Assembly (NCBI GenBank): GCA_015231435.1
Contig: JADGBN010000001.1
Coordinates: forward strand, 4,685-66,268
From: Gammaproteobacteria bacterium
Lineage (GTDB): Bacteria; Pseudomonadota; Gammaproteobacteria; Thiohalomonadales; Thiohalomonadaceae
Direction: 5' to 3'
Length of the DNA: 61,584 nucleotides
The notes under the pieces are model-generated. The model had not been told where the DNA came from and ran no database searches. It saw only the letters and a list, made by a program, of their open reading frames with translations. Below are positions 40,142 through 48,889 of the stretch, piece by piece; the first letter of the stretch is position 1, and every line of letters begins with the position of its first letter. The position numbers were made by a program, and so were the translations under genes.

Positions 40142-42349
40142 ATGGAACCGATGAAACCGCAAACTGAAAAAAATATCTCGCTCTCAAATGATCTGCAACG
40201 CATCGTGGCAGCGAGCCATCATAACCCGCTAAGCGTGCTTGGACGACACCAGGACGGTTTAGAGACTGTGATTACCGTCTTCAGACCCGCAACGGCACGC
40301 CTTTTTCTTGAGGATGAGCAGGGTAATAGCCATGCGATGACGCGCCTTGGCATGACCGATCTTTTTAGCTGGCGTGGCGATGCCAGTACGATTCCGCGTC
40401 ACTACCGACTCTCCTTCCTTGATAGCTGGGACCAACAGGGCAGCTATATCGACCCCTATACCTTTACACCACAAATCGGCGATTTTGATCTCCACCTCTT
40501 TGGCGAAGGACGCCACTACCATAGCTATCGCTTTCTGGGCGCCCACCTTAAAACCATTGATGGCATTAGCGGGGTTCATTTTGCAACCTGGGCGCCTAAT
40601 GCCGAACGGGTAAGTGTGGTTGGTGATTTTAACCGTTGGGATGGTCGTGCGCATCCGATGCAATCCCGTGGCGGCGGTGGGATCTGGGAACTTTTCATTC
40701 CCGGGCTTAGCGAAAAAAGCCTCTATAAGTTTGAACTACGAAATCTTCAAAGTGGCCATGTTGCAGTTAAAATAGATCCCTATGCACGGCGTTTTGAGAA
40801 GCGTCCATCAACCGCCTCGATTGTCAATAATCTATATAGCTATGAGTGGAAAGATGCGCAGTGGATGGCGGCACGGCGTGACTTCAAACTGCAAAGTTCA
40901 CCGATCTCCGTCTATGAACTCCACCTTGGCTCCTGGCGTCAGGATGAGCAGGGGGGATTTCTTAACTATCGTGATCTGGCTTCACAACTGGTCGCTTACA
41001 TTACCGATATGGGCTTTACCCACATCGAACTGCTGCCGATCACCGAACATCCACTTGATGTCTCTTGGGGTTACCAAACAACCGGCTACTTTGCTGCAAC
41101 CAGTCGTTTTGGAACACCGGATGAGCTGCGTTTTCTTATCGATCTCTGTCATCAACATGGCATTGGTGTTCTGTTGGACTGGGTTCCAGCACACTTTCCT
41201 AAAGATGAGTTTGCGCTTGCCCGTTTTGACGGATCGGCACTCTATGAGCATGAAGATCCACGCCGCGGTGAACACCGTGATTGGGGTACCCTCATTTTTA
41301 ACTTTGGTCGAAATGAGGTGCGTAACTTCCTGATCTCCAGTGCGATTTTCTGGCTGGAAGAGTTTCATATAGATGGCTTACGGGTCGATGCCGTTGCCTC
41401 TATGCTCTATCTTGACTATTCACGCCTGCCCGGTGATTGGGTTCCCAATCAGTATGGCGGTAATGAAAACCTTGAGGCGGTCGATTTTTTACGCCATCTT
41501 AATACGGTGATTCACGATCTCTTCCCGGGAATTCTAATGGTCGCTGAGGAGTCTACCTCCTGGCCTATGGTTTCACGACCGGTTGACAGTGGTGGTTTAG
41601 GTTTCACCATGAAATGGAATATGGGGTGGATGAACGATACCCTGCATTACATTCAAAAAGAGCCGGTGCATCGCAAGCATCACCATACCGATCTCACCTT
41701 TGGGCTGCTTTACGCCTTCACCGAGAACTTTATCCTCCCCTTCTCCCATGATGAAGTGGTGCATTTAAAGCGTTCAATGATCTATAAAATGCCAGGAGAT
41801 GAGTGGCAGCGTTATGCCAACCTGCGCCTGCTTTATACCTACATGTATACGATGATGGGTAAAAAATTGCTCTTTATGGGTTGTGAATTTGCGCAAAGCG
41901 AAGAGTGGAACAGCACCAAGAGCCTCGACTGGTGGCTTACCGATTTTACCTCACATCAGGGGGTACTGCGCTTGGTGCGCGATCTCAACCGCATCTATCG
42001 CAATGCGCCAGCCCTGCATCGTTATGATTTCGATGGCGGTGGTTTTCAGTGGCTTGACTGCAACGATACAGAGCACTCACTTCTCAGTTATATTCGCAAA
42101 GGTGATCAGGGCGAAGTCGCAATTATCGCGATGAATTTCACTCCGGTTCCCCGTAACGGTTACCGCATCGGTCTGCCTAGCAGTGGCCGCTTTATTGAGT
42201 TGCTTAACTCCGATTCTGAGTATTATGGTGGTAGCAACATGGGTAATGCGCTGGGTATTGTTGCCGAGGAGAAGCCCTGGATGGATCAGCCCTACTCTGC
42301 CCTAATTGATCTTCCCCCGCTTGCTGCTGTGGTGTTAGCACCGGAGTAA
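40142..42349 (+). CDS. glgB: 1,4-alpha-glucan branching enzyme (GH13)
   Basis: A 735-residue enzyme with two N-terminal CBM48-like domains (about 25-230) and a GH13 barrel. Catalytic regions: [28 protein letters not shown] (nucleophile Asp), [10 protein letters not shown] (acid/base Glu) and [10 protein letters not shown]. The length matches E. coli GlgB (728). No obvious ribosome site precedes the ATG. Operon with glgA after 6 bases. Confidence 0.96.
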   Translation: MEPMKPQTEKNISLSNDLQRIVAASHHNPLSVLGRHQDGLETVITVFRPATARLFLEDEQGNSHAMTRLGMTDLFSWRGDASTIPRHYRLSFLDSWDQQGSYIDPYTFTPQIGDFDLHLFGEGRHYHSYRFLGAHLKTIDGISGVHFATWAPNAERVSVVGDFNRWDGRAHPMQSRGGGGIWELFIPGLSEKSLYKFELRNLQSGHVAVKIDPYARRFEKRPSTASIVNNLYSYEWKDAQWMAARRDFKLQSSPISVYELHLGSWRQDEQGGFLNYRDLASQLVAYITDMGFTHIELLPITEHPLDVSWGYQTTGYFAATSRFGTPDELRFLIDLCHQHGIGVLLDWVPAHFPKDEFALARFDGSALYEHEDPRRGEHRDWGTLIFNFGRNEVRNFLISSAIFWLEEFHIDGLRVDAVASMLYLDYSRLPGDWVPNQYGGNENLEAVDFLRHLNTVIHDLFPGILMVAEESTSWPMVSRPVDSGGLGFTMKWNMGWMNDTLHYIQKEPVHRKHHHTDLTFGLLYAFTENFILPFSHDEVVHLKRSMIYKMPGDEWQRYANLRLLYTYMYTMMGKKLLFMGCEFAQSEEWNSTKSLDWWLTDFTSHQGVLRLVRDLNRIYRNAPALHRYDFDGGGFQWLDCNDTEHSLLSYIRKGDQGEVAIIAMNFTPVPRNGYRIGLPSSGRFIELLNSDSEYYGGSNMGNALGIVAEEKPWMDQPYSALIDLPPLAAVVLAPE

Positions 42350-42355
42350 CTGTCT

Positions 42356-43855
42356 GTGAAACATGTACTTTTTGCTGCCAGTGAAGCGCATCCGCTGATT
42401 AAAACCGGCGGTCTTGGTGATGTGGCGGGGAGTTTGCCCGCCGCATTGGCCGAATTGGGTGATGATGTTCGTCTGATTATGCCCGCCTACCGACCGTTAT
42501 TGCAAAAACTCGATCAGGTCGAGGTGATTGCCAACTTTACCATCGCGGCCACCGCCGACAAGGTTAGACTCTTGGCAGCGACGCTCCCGGGTGAAAAGCT
42601 GCCCCTGATTTTGGTTGATTTCCCACCCTATTTTGATCGTGATGGCAACCCCTACCTAAATGATAGCGGCACCGACTGGCACGATAATGCGGAGCGTTTC
42701 GCACTGTTTTGTCGTGCTATTGTCGAGGTGGCAATGGGGCGAGTCGGCTTAAGCTGGAAGGCGGATATCGTTCATTGCAACGATTGGCAAACAGGGTTAG
42801 TGCCCGCACTGCTGAGTCTGGAGGAGCCACGTCCCGCGACCCTCTTTACGATTCATAACCTTGCCTACCAGGGGCGGTTTTTTGGTGAGATGTTTCATCG
42901 ACTTAACTTGCCGCATCAACTTTGGGGCGCTGAAGGTCTGGAATTTTATAATGACCTCTCTTTTATCAAGGGTGGCCTGTTTTACGCTGACCGGATTAAT
43001 GCGGTCAGTCCTACCTATGCTGAAGAGATCTGCACACCGGAGTTTGGTTACGGTTTAGACGGTCTATTAAACAGTCGGCGAAGCGAGTTGAGTGGCATTA
43101 TTAATGGCATTGACTATCATGTCTGGGATCCAGAAACCGATCCGCATATTGCTGCCCATTACAACGCAGATAGCCTGCATCTGAAACAGGGTAATAAAAT
43201 TGCCCTGCAACAGCAGTTAGGATTGCCGATGAACCGTGATATCCCGCTACTCGGGAGTATCGGTCGCCTTGTCGGACAAAAGGGAATCGACCTGTTTATT
43301 GAGATTATTCCTGATCTACTCAGTAGTGAAGAGGTACAAATCGCTTTTCTTGGGACAGGCAGTCACTGGATTGAGTCACAACTTCGCAAACTGCAACTAG
43401 CCTATCCCGATAAAATTGCTCTGGTTGTTGGTTATAACGAGACACTTGCACACTTAATCGAAGCGGGGGCCGATATTTTTGTCATGCCCTCGCGCTTTGA
43501 ACCTTGTGGTCTCAACCAACTCTTTAGTTTACGTTATGGCACGCCGCCTTTGGTGCGTTTTACCGGTGGTCTTGCTGATACCGTTATTCATAGTAACGAA
43601 GCCACAATAAACGATGGCACGGCAAGCGGCTTCATTTTTGACGAAGCGAATCCACAGCAGCTACGCTGGACGTTGGGTGAAGCATTAGCGCTCTACCATC
43701 AACCCTGGCTGTGGCAACAGATACAACGTAATGCCATGCAGCATGACTATAGCTGGCGCGAAAGTGCGCGTCGCTATGATATGCTTTATCAAGAGATGAT
43801 TAAGCAACCGTTTCCCCACTTAACCCCCACTGATAATGGAGAAAAGCATGATTAA
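42356..43855 (+). CDS. glgA: glycogen synthase (ADP-glucose)
   Basis: A 499-residue GT5 glycosyltransferase. The N-terminal ADP-glucose motif is IKTGGLGDVAGSLPAAL, and the C-terminal FVMPSRFEPCGLNQLF and RYGTPPLVRFTGGLADTV carry catalytic residues. The GTG start is in the glgB-glgA gap. It follows glgB and overlaps the small DUF2934 gene by 8 bases. Confidence 0.96.
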   Translation: MKHVLFAASEAHPLIKTGGLGDVAGSLPAALAELGDDVRLIMPAYRPLLQKLDQVEVIANFTIAATADKVRLLAATLPGEKLPLILVDFPPYFDRDGNPYLNDSGTDWHDNAERFALFCRAIVEVAMGRVGLSWKADIVHCNDWQTGLVPALLSLEEPRPATLFTIHNLAYQGRFFGEMFHRLNLPHQLWGAEGLEFYNDLSFIKGGLFYADRINAVSPTYAEEICTPEFGYGLDGLLNSRRSELSGIINGIDYHVWDPETDPHIAAHYNADSLHLKQGNKIALQQQLGLPMNRDIPLLGSIGRLVGQKGIDLFIEIIPDLLSSEEVQIAFLGTGSHWIESQLRKLQLAYPDKIALVVGYNETLAHLIEAGADIFVMPSRFEPCGLNQLFSLRYGTPPLVRFTGGLADTVIHSNEATINDGTASGFIFDEANPQQLRWTLGEALALYHQPWLWQQIQRNAMQHDYSWRESARRYDMLYQEMIKQPFPHLTPTDNGEKHD

Positions 43856-44177
43856 TGAAGAGAAACCGACACCCGTTGTTAAAAAAACGAGTATCAAAAA
43901 AAAGAGTGTTGCTAAAAAAAGTGTCGCTGCTAAGGCAGATGCCCCTGCAGCAAGCGCTACTGTAGTAACCAATGAGGCACCGGCAAAAAAGGTGGCGAGC
44001 AAAAAAAGCGGCACAACCATTAAGCGTAAACTAACACCGGAAGAGCGGCATCACTATATCGCCGAAGCAGCTTATCATCTTGCCTGCTCGCGTGAGTTTA
44101 ATGGTGGTAATCAGGAAGAGGATTGGTTTACTGCTGCTCATATCATTGACTCTATTTACGAAACGGATTACAACTAA
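43848..44177 (+). CDS. Lys-rich DUF2934 small protein
   Basis: A roughly 109-residue protein. The first 60 residues are a low-complexity Lys/Ala/Ser tail (VKKTSIKKKSVAKKSV). The C-terminal part is a DUF2934-like helix pair (YIAEAAYHLACSREFNGGNQ, EEDWFTAAHII). ATG 43848 is supported by GGAG six bases upstream; the earlier ATG at 43836 is less likely. DUF2934 genes are often near glycogen genes, but no function is established. The basic tail might bind nucleic acid or an acidic partner. Confidence 0.72.
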   Translation: MINEEKPTPVVKKTSIKKKSVAKKSVAAKADAPAASATVVTNEAPAKKVASKKSGTTIKRKLTPEERHHYIAEAAYHLACSREFNGGNQEEDWFTAAHIIDSIYETDYN

Positions 44178-44198
44178 AGACGTTATCCAACTGATTTC

Positions 44199-44663
44199 AT
44201 GAAAAAATTTCAAGATCTTATTGCTCAGGCGCTGCAACGGGTTAAAGAGGTATTTCCATGGGATCTCGAGGAGCTTATTGTTGCTAATCCGCAGTTGCTG
44301 CTGCTTGATGTGCGTGAACCCTACGAGTTTGCCGAACTCCATATTAGCGGCTCCATCAATGTCCCGCGCGGCATTTTGGAATCGGCCTGTGAGTGGAACT
44401 ACGAAGAGACCGAACCACTGTTAGTTAACGGTCGTGACCGTGAAATTGTGGTAATTTGTCGTTCAGGCTACCGTAGCGTTCTCGCGGCTGATGTGATGCT
44501 GGAGATCGGTTTTACCCATGTCTGCTCCTTAAAAACTGGTGTGCGGGGCTGGAACGATTATGAGTTGCCCCTGGTTAATGAAGCACAACAGCAACTCCCA
44601 ACAGAGGAGGCGGACAGACTGCTTACCTCACGGGTGCAGCCGCATCAGCGTCGCCCTGTGTGA
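44199..44663 (+). CDS. rhodanese-domain sulfurtransferase
   Basis: A 154-residue cytosolic protein with one rhodanese domain (about 22-125). The active-site loop is VVICRSGYRSVLAA with the catalytic Cys, and the N-terminal part includes LLLDVREPYEFAELHISGSI. The tail (residues 130-154) is Gln/Arg-rich. It lies 21 bases after the DUF2934 gene, possibly in the same transcript. Physiological acceptor unknown. Confidence 0.9.
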   Translation: MKKFQDLIAQALQRVKEVFPWDLEELIVANPQLLLLDVREPYEFAELHISGSINVPRGILESACEWNYEETEPLLVNGRDREIVVICRSGYRSVLAADVMLEIGFTHVCSLKTGVRGWNDYELPLVNEAQQQLPTEEADRLLTSRVQPHQRRPV

Positions 44664-44672
44664 CTCTTTTTT

Positions 44673-44703
44673 GCAGTGCTTTACCCGACTGGTAGAGCAC
44701 TGC
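44673..44703 (+). promoter_or_regulatory. 13-bp hairpin between rhodanese gene and proC
   Basis: GCAGTGCTTTACC (44673-44685) pairs with 44691-44703 through 13 base pairs, one of them G-T, around a CGACT loop. The next bases are GCATTGCTTTTC, so a T run is present but about seven bases late. A weak terminator or a leader structure of the proC operon are both possible. Confidence 0.5.
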
Positions 44704-44759
44704 GCATTGCTTTTCACCTATTCACTTATTAGTTTACAGCACATCTACAAGGAGTTCTC

Positions 44760-45593
44760 ATGGAGCATCTGACTATCGGTTTTATTGGCGGTGGCAATAT
44801 GGCTGCCAGCCTAATCGGGGGGTTGCTTGAGGATGGCGTCGTGTCAGAACAGATCCGTGTCAGCGACAGTAATTCTGAGCGCAGCACCCTCCTCCACCAC
44901 CGCTTTGGCATCACCCCTATTGAGGATAATCGGCGTCTGGTTGAGGAGGTTGATGTCGTCATTCTTGCTGTAAAGCCTCAGGTTATTGCTGATGTCTGTC
45001 ATGAAATTAGTGAAATTGTGCAACTCCAGATACCCCTAATCATCTCCATTGCAGCGGGCATTCGTGCCAGCCATATCGCTAACTGGTTAGGTGACAAGGT
45101 GGCGGTGGTGCGTACCATGCCTAACACCCCAGCAATGATTCGTACCGGTGCGACCGCCCTCTATGCCAACACCCATGTCAGCAAGCGTCAGCGTGAACAG
45201 GCGGAAGCGATTATGCGATCGGTGGGTTTAACCCTCTGGGTTGAGAAAGAGCCTGATCTCGATGCGGTGACCGCACTCTCAGGAAGTGGTCCGGCCTACC
45301 TTTTTCTGTTTATCGAAGAGCTGCAACTCGCCGGAGAATCTCTAGGACTTAGTGCCGAGACCGCCCGTCTGTTAGCGCTGCAAACAGCCTTTGGGGCAAC
45401 AAAGATGGCGCTGGAGAGTGATGAGAGTTGCGCGACACTGCGGCGTCAAGTCACCTCACCGGGAGGAACCACAGAGCGTGCCATTCAGGTCTTTGAGAGT
45501 GGCGGCCTGCAGGCGTTAGTCACCAGTGCACTCACCGCTGCACGTGATCGTGCGCGTCAGTTAGGTGACGAACTCGGCGATAAGGCAAAATGA
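44760..45593 (+). CDS. proC: pyrroline-5-carboxylate reductase
   Basis: A 277-residue NAD(P)H enzyme for the last step of proline synthesis. The dinucleotide motif is IGFIGGGNMAASLIGGLL, and VVRTMPNTPAMI and TALSGSGPAYLFLFIE are family signatures. AGGAG precedes the ATG. It overlaps yggT by 4 bases; the proC-yggT-yggU order is conserved in gammaproteobacteria. Confidence 0.96.
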   Translation: MEHLTIGFIGGGNMAASLIGGLLEDGVVSEQIRVSDSNSERSTLLHHRFGITPIEDNRRLVEEVDVVILAVKPQVIADVCHEISEIVQLQIPLIISIAAGIRASHIANWLGDKVAVVRTMPNTPAMIRTGATALYANTHVSKRQREQAEAIMRSVGLTLWVEKEPDLDAVTALSGSGPAYLFLFIEELQLAGESLGLSAETARLLALQTAFGATKMALESDESCATLRRQVTSPGGTTERAIQVFESGGLQALVTSALTAARDRARQLGDELGDKAK

Positions 45594-46156
45594 GCCAGCT
45601 ACTGCTCTCACCTTTGCAGTTTCTGATAGTCACCCTCTTTGATCTCTATATCATGCTGGTGATGTTGCGCTTTTTACTGCAGTGGGTGCGCGCCGACTTC
45701 TACAATCCGATGTCGCAATTTATTGTCAAATTAACCAGCCCTGCCCTGCTTCCCCTGCGCCGCTACATTCCCGGATGGTTTGGTGTTGATATGGCGGCAC
45801 TGGTGCTGGCACTGGCTTTGCAATTTATCGCTCTGTTACTAATGCATCTAATGGGCGGTGGCACCTTCTCTCCGGTAGCGCTTCTGCTACTCTCTATCGT
45901 TGAAATAGTGGCACTGCTGTTTAATATTTTTATGGTGACAATCATCGTTCAGTCGTTAATGAGCTGGGTTAATCCGATGGCTGACCACCATCCCCTAACT
46001 GCCCTGCTAGCCACCCTGAACGCCCCGCTGTTACGCCCGGCACGGCGTTACATTCCCGCGATATCGGGCATCGATCTTTCCCCTTTAGCGGTGCTTCTGG
46101 CACTGCAAATGCTGAAGATGGCTCTCATCCCGCCGCTACGTTATCTGCTTGGCTAA
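45590..46156 (+). CDS. yggT: YggT-family membrane protein
   Basis: A 188-residue membrane protein with two repeated YggT units: each has a helix pair and the motif NPMSQFIVKLTSPALLPLRR or its equivalent LNAPLLRPARRYIPAISGID. Family function is uncertain; links to osmotic tolerance and cell-division or envelope genes have been proposed. Starts inside proC (ATGA) and overlaps yggU by 8 bases. Confidence 0.92.
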   Translation: MSQLLLSPLQFLIVTLFDLYIMLVMLRFLLQWVRADFYNPMSQFIVKLTSPALLPLRRYIPGWFGVDMAALVLALALQFIALLLMHLMGGGTFSPVALLLLSIVEIVALLFNIFMVTIIVQSLMSWVNPMADHHPLTALLATLNAPLLRPARRYIPAISGIDLSPLAVLLALQMLKMALIPPLRYLLG

Positions 46157-46535
46157 ACTATCCGCTGCATTAGCACCATTAGATCATCTCCACTGGTACC
46201 GCTGGCAGGGAGAAGATCTGATACTCAATTTACGCTTGCAACCGCGCGCCAGCTGCGATCAGTTTCTTGATATTTATAATGAGAGTGGTGCGCCGTCGCG
46301 GCTGCGCCTACGCCTCACCGCACCACCGCTGGAGGGACGCGCTAACCGCCAGTTAATCGGTTTTTTGGCAGACGCCTTTGGCGTCACTAAAAGTTCAGTG
46401 ACCATTTTAAGCGGAGAGACTGGACGCAATAAACAGGTAAAGATCGCGGTAGTCAGAGAGATCCCCGATACCCTTGCGATCACTTTGCCACGCCATGGCG
46501 GTCAACTTAAGTCCTATCCAGCACTAGCAGATTGA
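46149..46535 (+). CDS. yggU: YggU/DUF167 family protein
   Basis: A 128-residue protein; the DUF167 core is LRLQPRASCDQF, then LRLTAPPLEGRANRQLIGFL and ILSGETGRNKQVKI. No function is established for the family. The only practical start is TTG at 46149 inside yggT, with coupling likely. It closes the proC operon. Confidence 0.88.
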   Translation: MAKLSAALAPLDHLHWYRWQGEDLILNLRLQPRASCDQFLDIYNESGAPSRLRLRLTAPPLEGRANRQLIGFLADAFGVTKSSVTILSGETGRNKQVKIAVVREIPDTLAITLPRHGGQLKSYPALAD

Positions 46536-46555
46536 TCTGTTTTTATTTGAGTATG

Positions 46556-47629
46556 TTATTTTACAAATGATTTATAATTAAGCATCTTTTTTTCTATAAG
46601 ATGCCAAGATAGATATGCGAAAACTGAAGTGATCGCTAAAGCGTAGATAGTTAGCTCGGAAACAGACAGCGTTTTATCTGAGTAATAAACAAGACTTTGC
46701 TGCACTGGAAAGGCATATATATACATTCCGTATGAAAGATCACCAATCTTACTTGTATACTTAGTTAAATCAAAATCCATAAAAGCAATAAAAATCACTA
46801 AGTAAGTAAGTGAAAATAAAAATATAATAAAGCCGAGTGTTTTTATGTAAGGGGCGAGCAGTAGTCCAAAGCACGCCATCCAGAAATAATCTAACCTGAT
46901 TTGAAGATAATCTCTAAAAAAATAGGTAAGCGAGCCAATAAAAAAAGGTAGGCCGAGCTTCAAAAAAATAAATAGATCAACCCCAGGCAGTAAATTTGCA
47001 CCTTGATTATCCCAGTTAAGTTGATAGTAATAACTAGCGGTAACGTAACCGATAAAGAAAAGTGAAAAAACAAATATTGCCGTAACCTTATTAAGTCGTA
47101 TCGTAGAATATAACAACAGTAATATGGAATACATTATGATTTCTACAGGTAGCGTCCATAAAGAACCATTTACACTACTCATTGGATTTCCAACAAAAAC
47201 TCCAGGCAAGCTATAATGAAGAGGAAAAAGAAAAATATTCTTAATATAATTGTAAGTTTCTGGATAGGAAAAGTATTGACGCCATGTTTGATCAGAGTTA
47301 ACTGGGCCAAAGATAAAAACAGTTAATAATATTACCACAATGAGCGCCGGAAATATGCGCAAGAATCGCGACCAAATATATTTACGAACGCTACCTGAGT
47401 AAGTTAATGATCGGGTAACAAGAAATCCGCTTAATATAAAAAAGATGGAAACTCCAATGCCACCTCCTGTATCTATACCCCATGTAGAAGCAAAAAATTC
47501 ACCTTGAGCCCCTGATATAGGGTAAGAGTGACTGAATAATACCAGTATTGCAGCAGTTAATCGTATAATATTAAAGTTGTTATTTTTTTGAATAATTTTT
47601 TGTTCAATCAAGTGCATAACGATACTCAT
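46556..47629 (-). CDS. acyltransferase-3 family membrane protein
   Basis: A 357-residue integral membrane protein with about ten helices, typical of OafA/YrhL-type O-acyltransferases. The N-terminal NFNIIRLTAAILVLFSHSYP has the catalytic-type His, and GVSIFFILSGFLVTRSL and SRFLRIFPALIVVI follow. These enzymes acetylate or succinylate O-antigen, capsule or peptidoglycan. It is clearly more AT-rich than its neighbours and uses Ile (ATA), Lys and Asn codons more often. It sits alone, so it is probably acquired. Confidence 0.88.
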   Translation of the reverse strand: MSIVMHLIEQKIIQKNNNFNIIRLTAAILVLFSHSYPISGAQGEFFASTWGIDTGGGIGVSIFFILSGFLVTRSLTYSGSVRKYIWSRFLRIFPALIVVILLTVFIFGPVNSDQTWRQYFSYPETYNYIKNIFLFPLHYSLPGVFVGNPMSSVNGSLWTLPVEIIMYSILLLLYSTIRLNKVTAIFVFSLFFIGYVTASYYYQLNWDNQGANLLPGVDLFIFLKLGLPFFIGSLTYFFRDYLQIRLDYFWMACFGLLLAPYIKTLGFIIFLFSLTYLVIFIAFMDFDLTKYTSKIGDLSYGMYIYAFPVQQSLVYYSDKTLSVSELTIYALAITSVFAYLSWHLIEKKMLNYKSFVK

Positions 47630-47818
47630 GTAAGATTGCTATTAAATGGGAATCATAGAATACCAAATAAATAAAAAAGTGGTTTAAAAAAACAACACGT
47701 CATAATTGGAAATCTTCTAACCTAACAAAAATTAGCCTTTAATACACTCATATTCGGCATTTCTAGCTATTTAGCAAATTACTTAAAATTAACTAATGCA
47801 TATTAGTAATCTCTATAA

Positions 47819-48889
47819 TTAACCCACTTTGCGATAAGCGGTTAACAATCTTTTCACTACCTGACTTGCGGTCTGCCTGAGTTCGCTCTCATCATTTAAC
47901 TGACGGGGAACGGGGCGGCAGAGTTTAATGGCAATGAGGCCAATCCGTTTGGTAAAAAGCGCACTGGTAATACCCTGTGCGACACTCGAAATAGCCTTTG
48001 GCATAATACCTGCCGAGATCACCATACTGAGATGATCCGCAGCAATTTGCGAGCTGTAGGAGAAACCGATATTTAAAATTACACGTCCAAGAAGCGTCAT
48101 TTTATTGCGCAGGCTCGGGCGAATACCATAAATTTTCGCCACCTGCTCAAGCATTCGCATATTGTTCCACAAGGTTAACAGCGCATCGGTAGAGGCCCAC
48201 TGACTCAATCCGACCGCCACCCCTGCCTGTAGTGCCGAGCGGTTAATCAGCTGTTGTGCCACACTATCCAGCTTCTGAAAATAGTTTAGATCCAGATGAT
48301 GGATCAGTTCGCGATCATTAAGATAGTCAGGGGCACTATCCAAGGCACGTTGATACCCCTCCAGATGCGGCTTGCCGGCATAAAAAAGGGTAAGCTCTTC
48401 TAGCGCCAGACGAAAAATTTTATCGCCGCGACTCTGGGATTGATGCCGCATCAGCTCTTCGCACTGCTGCTGAAACAGGGTCAAGGTAGTCAGTTTGTCG
48501 CGATTGTGACGCCATGACCAAAGCATATAGAGTGCCGAGAACAGCATTAGAGTGCTAAGGGTGCCAACCAGGGCGCCAAGACTCCAGTGACGCTGCCACA
48601 GGGAGATGCTTAATTCAGCAAGATCAATTAGTAACAGTGACAACAATAACAGCCCGATAGTGCTGATCAGCAGTCTGAGACCGGGTATCGCTGTGGCGGT
48701 TAGTTGTTGTAAATCGATTGGCGCGGTCGTTTCATCTTCATGGTGGGTAATCGCCTGCGGCGGTTGTTCAGGGAGCTCCTCTGCCTCGGGCGTAAATAGT
48801 CCGCCGTAACGAACTTTATGATCCTGCGGATCGGAGCGCTTCGGCAGCTCGATATAACCACCGCTACGGGGAGCGGCCGGATTACTCAT
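47819..48889 (-). CDS. ycjF: YcjF-family membrane protein (TIGR01620)
   Basis: A 356-residue protein with a hydrophilic N-terminus, two central helices (LRLLISTIGLLLLSLLLID, LVGTLSTLMLFSALYMLW) and a C-terminal domain with GRVILNIGFSYSSQIAADHL and TSALFTKRIGLIAIKLCRP. These match YcjF (DUF697 region). Function unknown; usually beside ycjX, as here (8-base overlap). The psp genes that accompany the pair in E. coli are absent. Confidence 0.85.
   Translation of the reverse strand: MSNPAAPRSGGYIELPKRSDPQDHKVRYGGLFTPEAEELPEQPPQAITHHEDETTAPIDLQQLTATAIPGLRLLISTIGLLLLSLLLIDLAELSISLWQRHWSLGALVGTLSTLMLFSALYMLWSWRHNRDKLTTLTLFQQQCEELMRHQSQSRGDKIFRLALEELTLFYAGKPHLEGYQRALDSAPDYLNDRELIHHLDLNYFQKLDSVAQQLINRSALQAGVAVGLSQWASTDALLTLWNNMRMLEQVAKIYGIRPSLRNKMTLLGRVILNIGFSYSSQIAADHLSMVISAGIMPKAISSVAQGITSALFTKRIGLIAIKLCRPVPRQLNDESELRQTASQVVKRLLTAYRKVG

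Noticed and set aside
44685-44703. apparent tRNA D-arm (GGTAGAGCACTGC)
   Set aside because: No acceptor stem, anticodon loop or T-arm surrounds it; the sequence is better explained as one arm of a hairpin.
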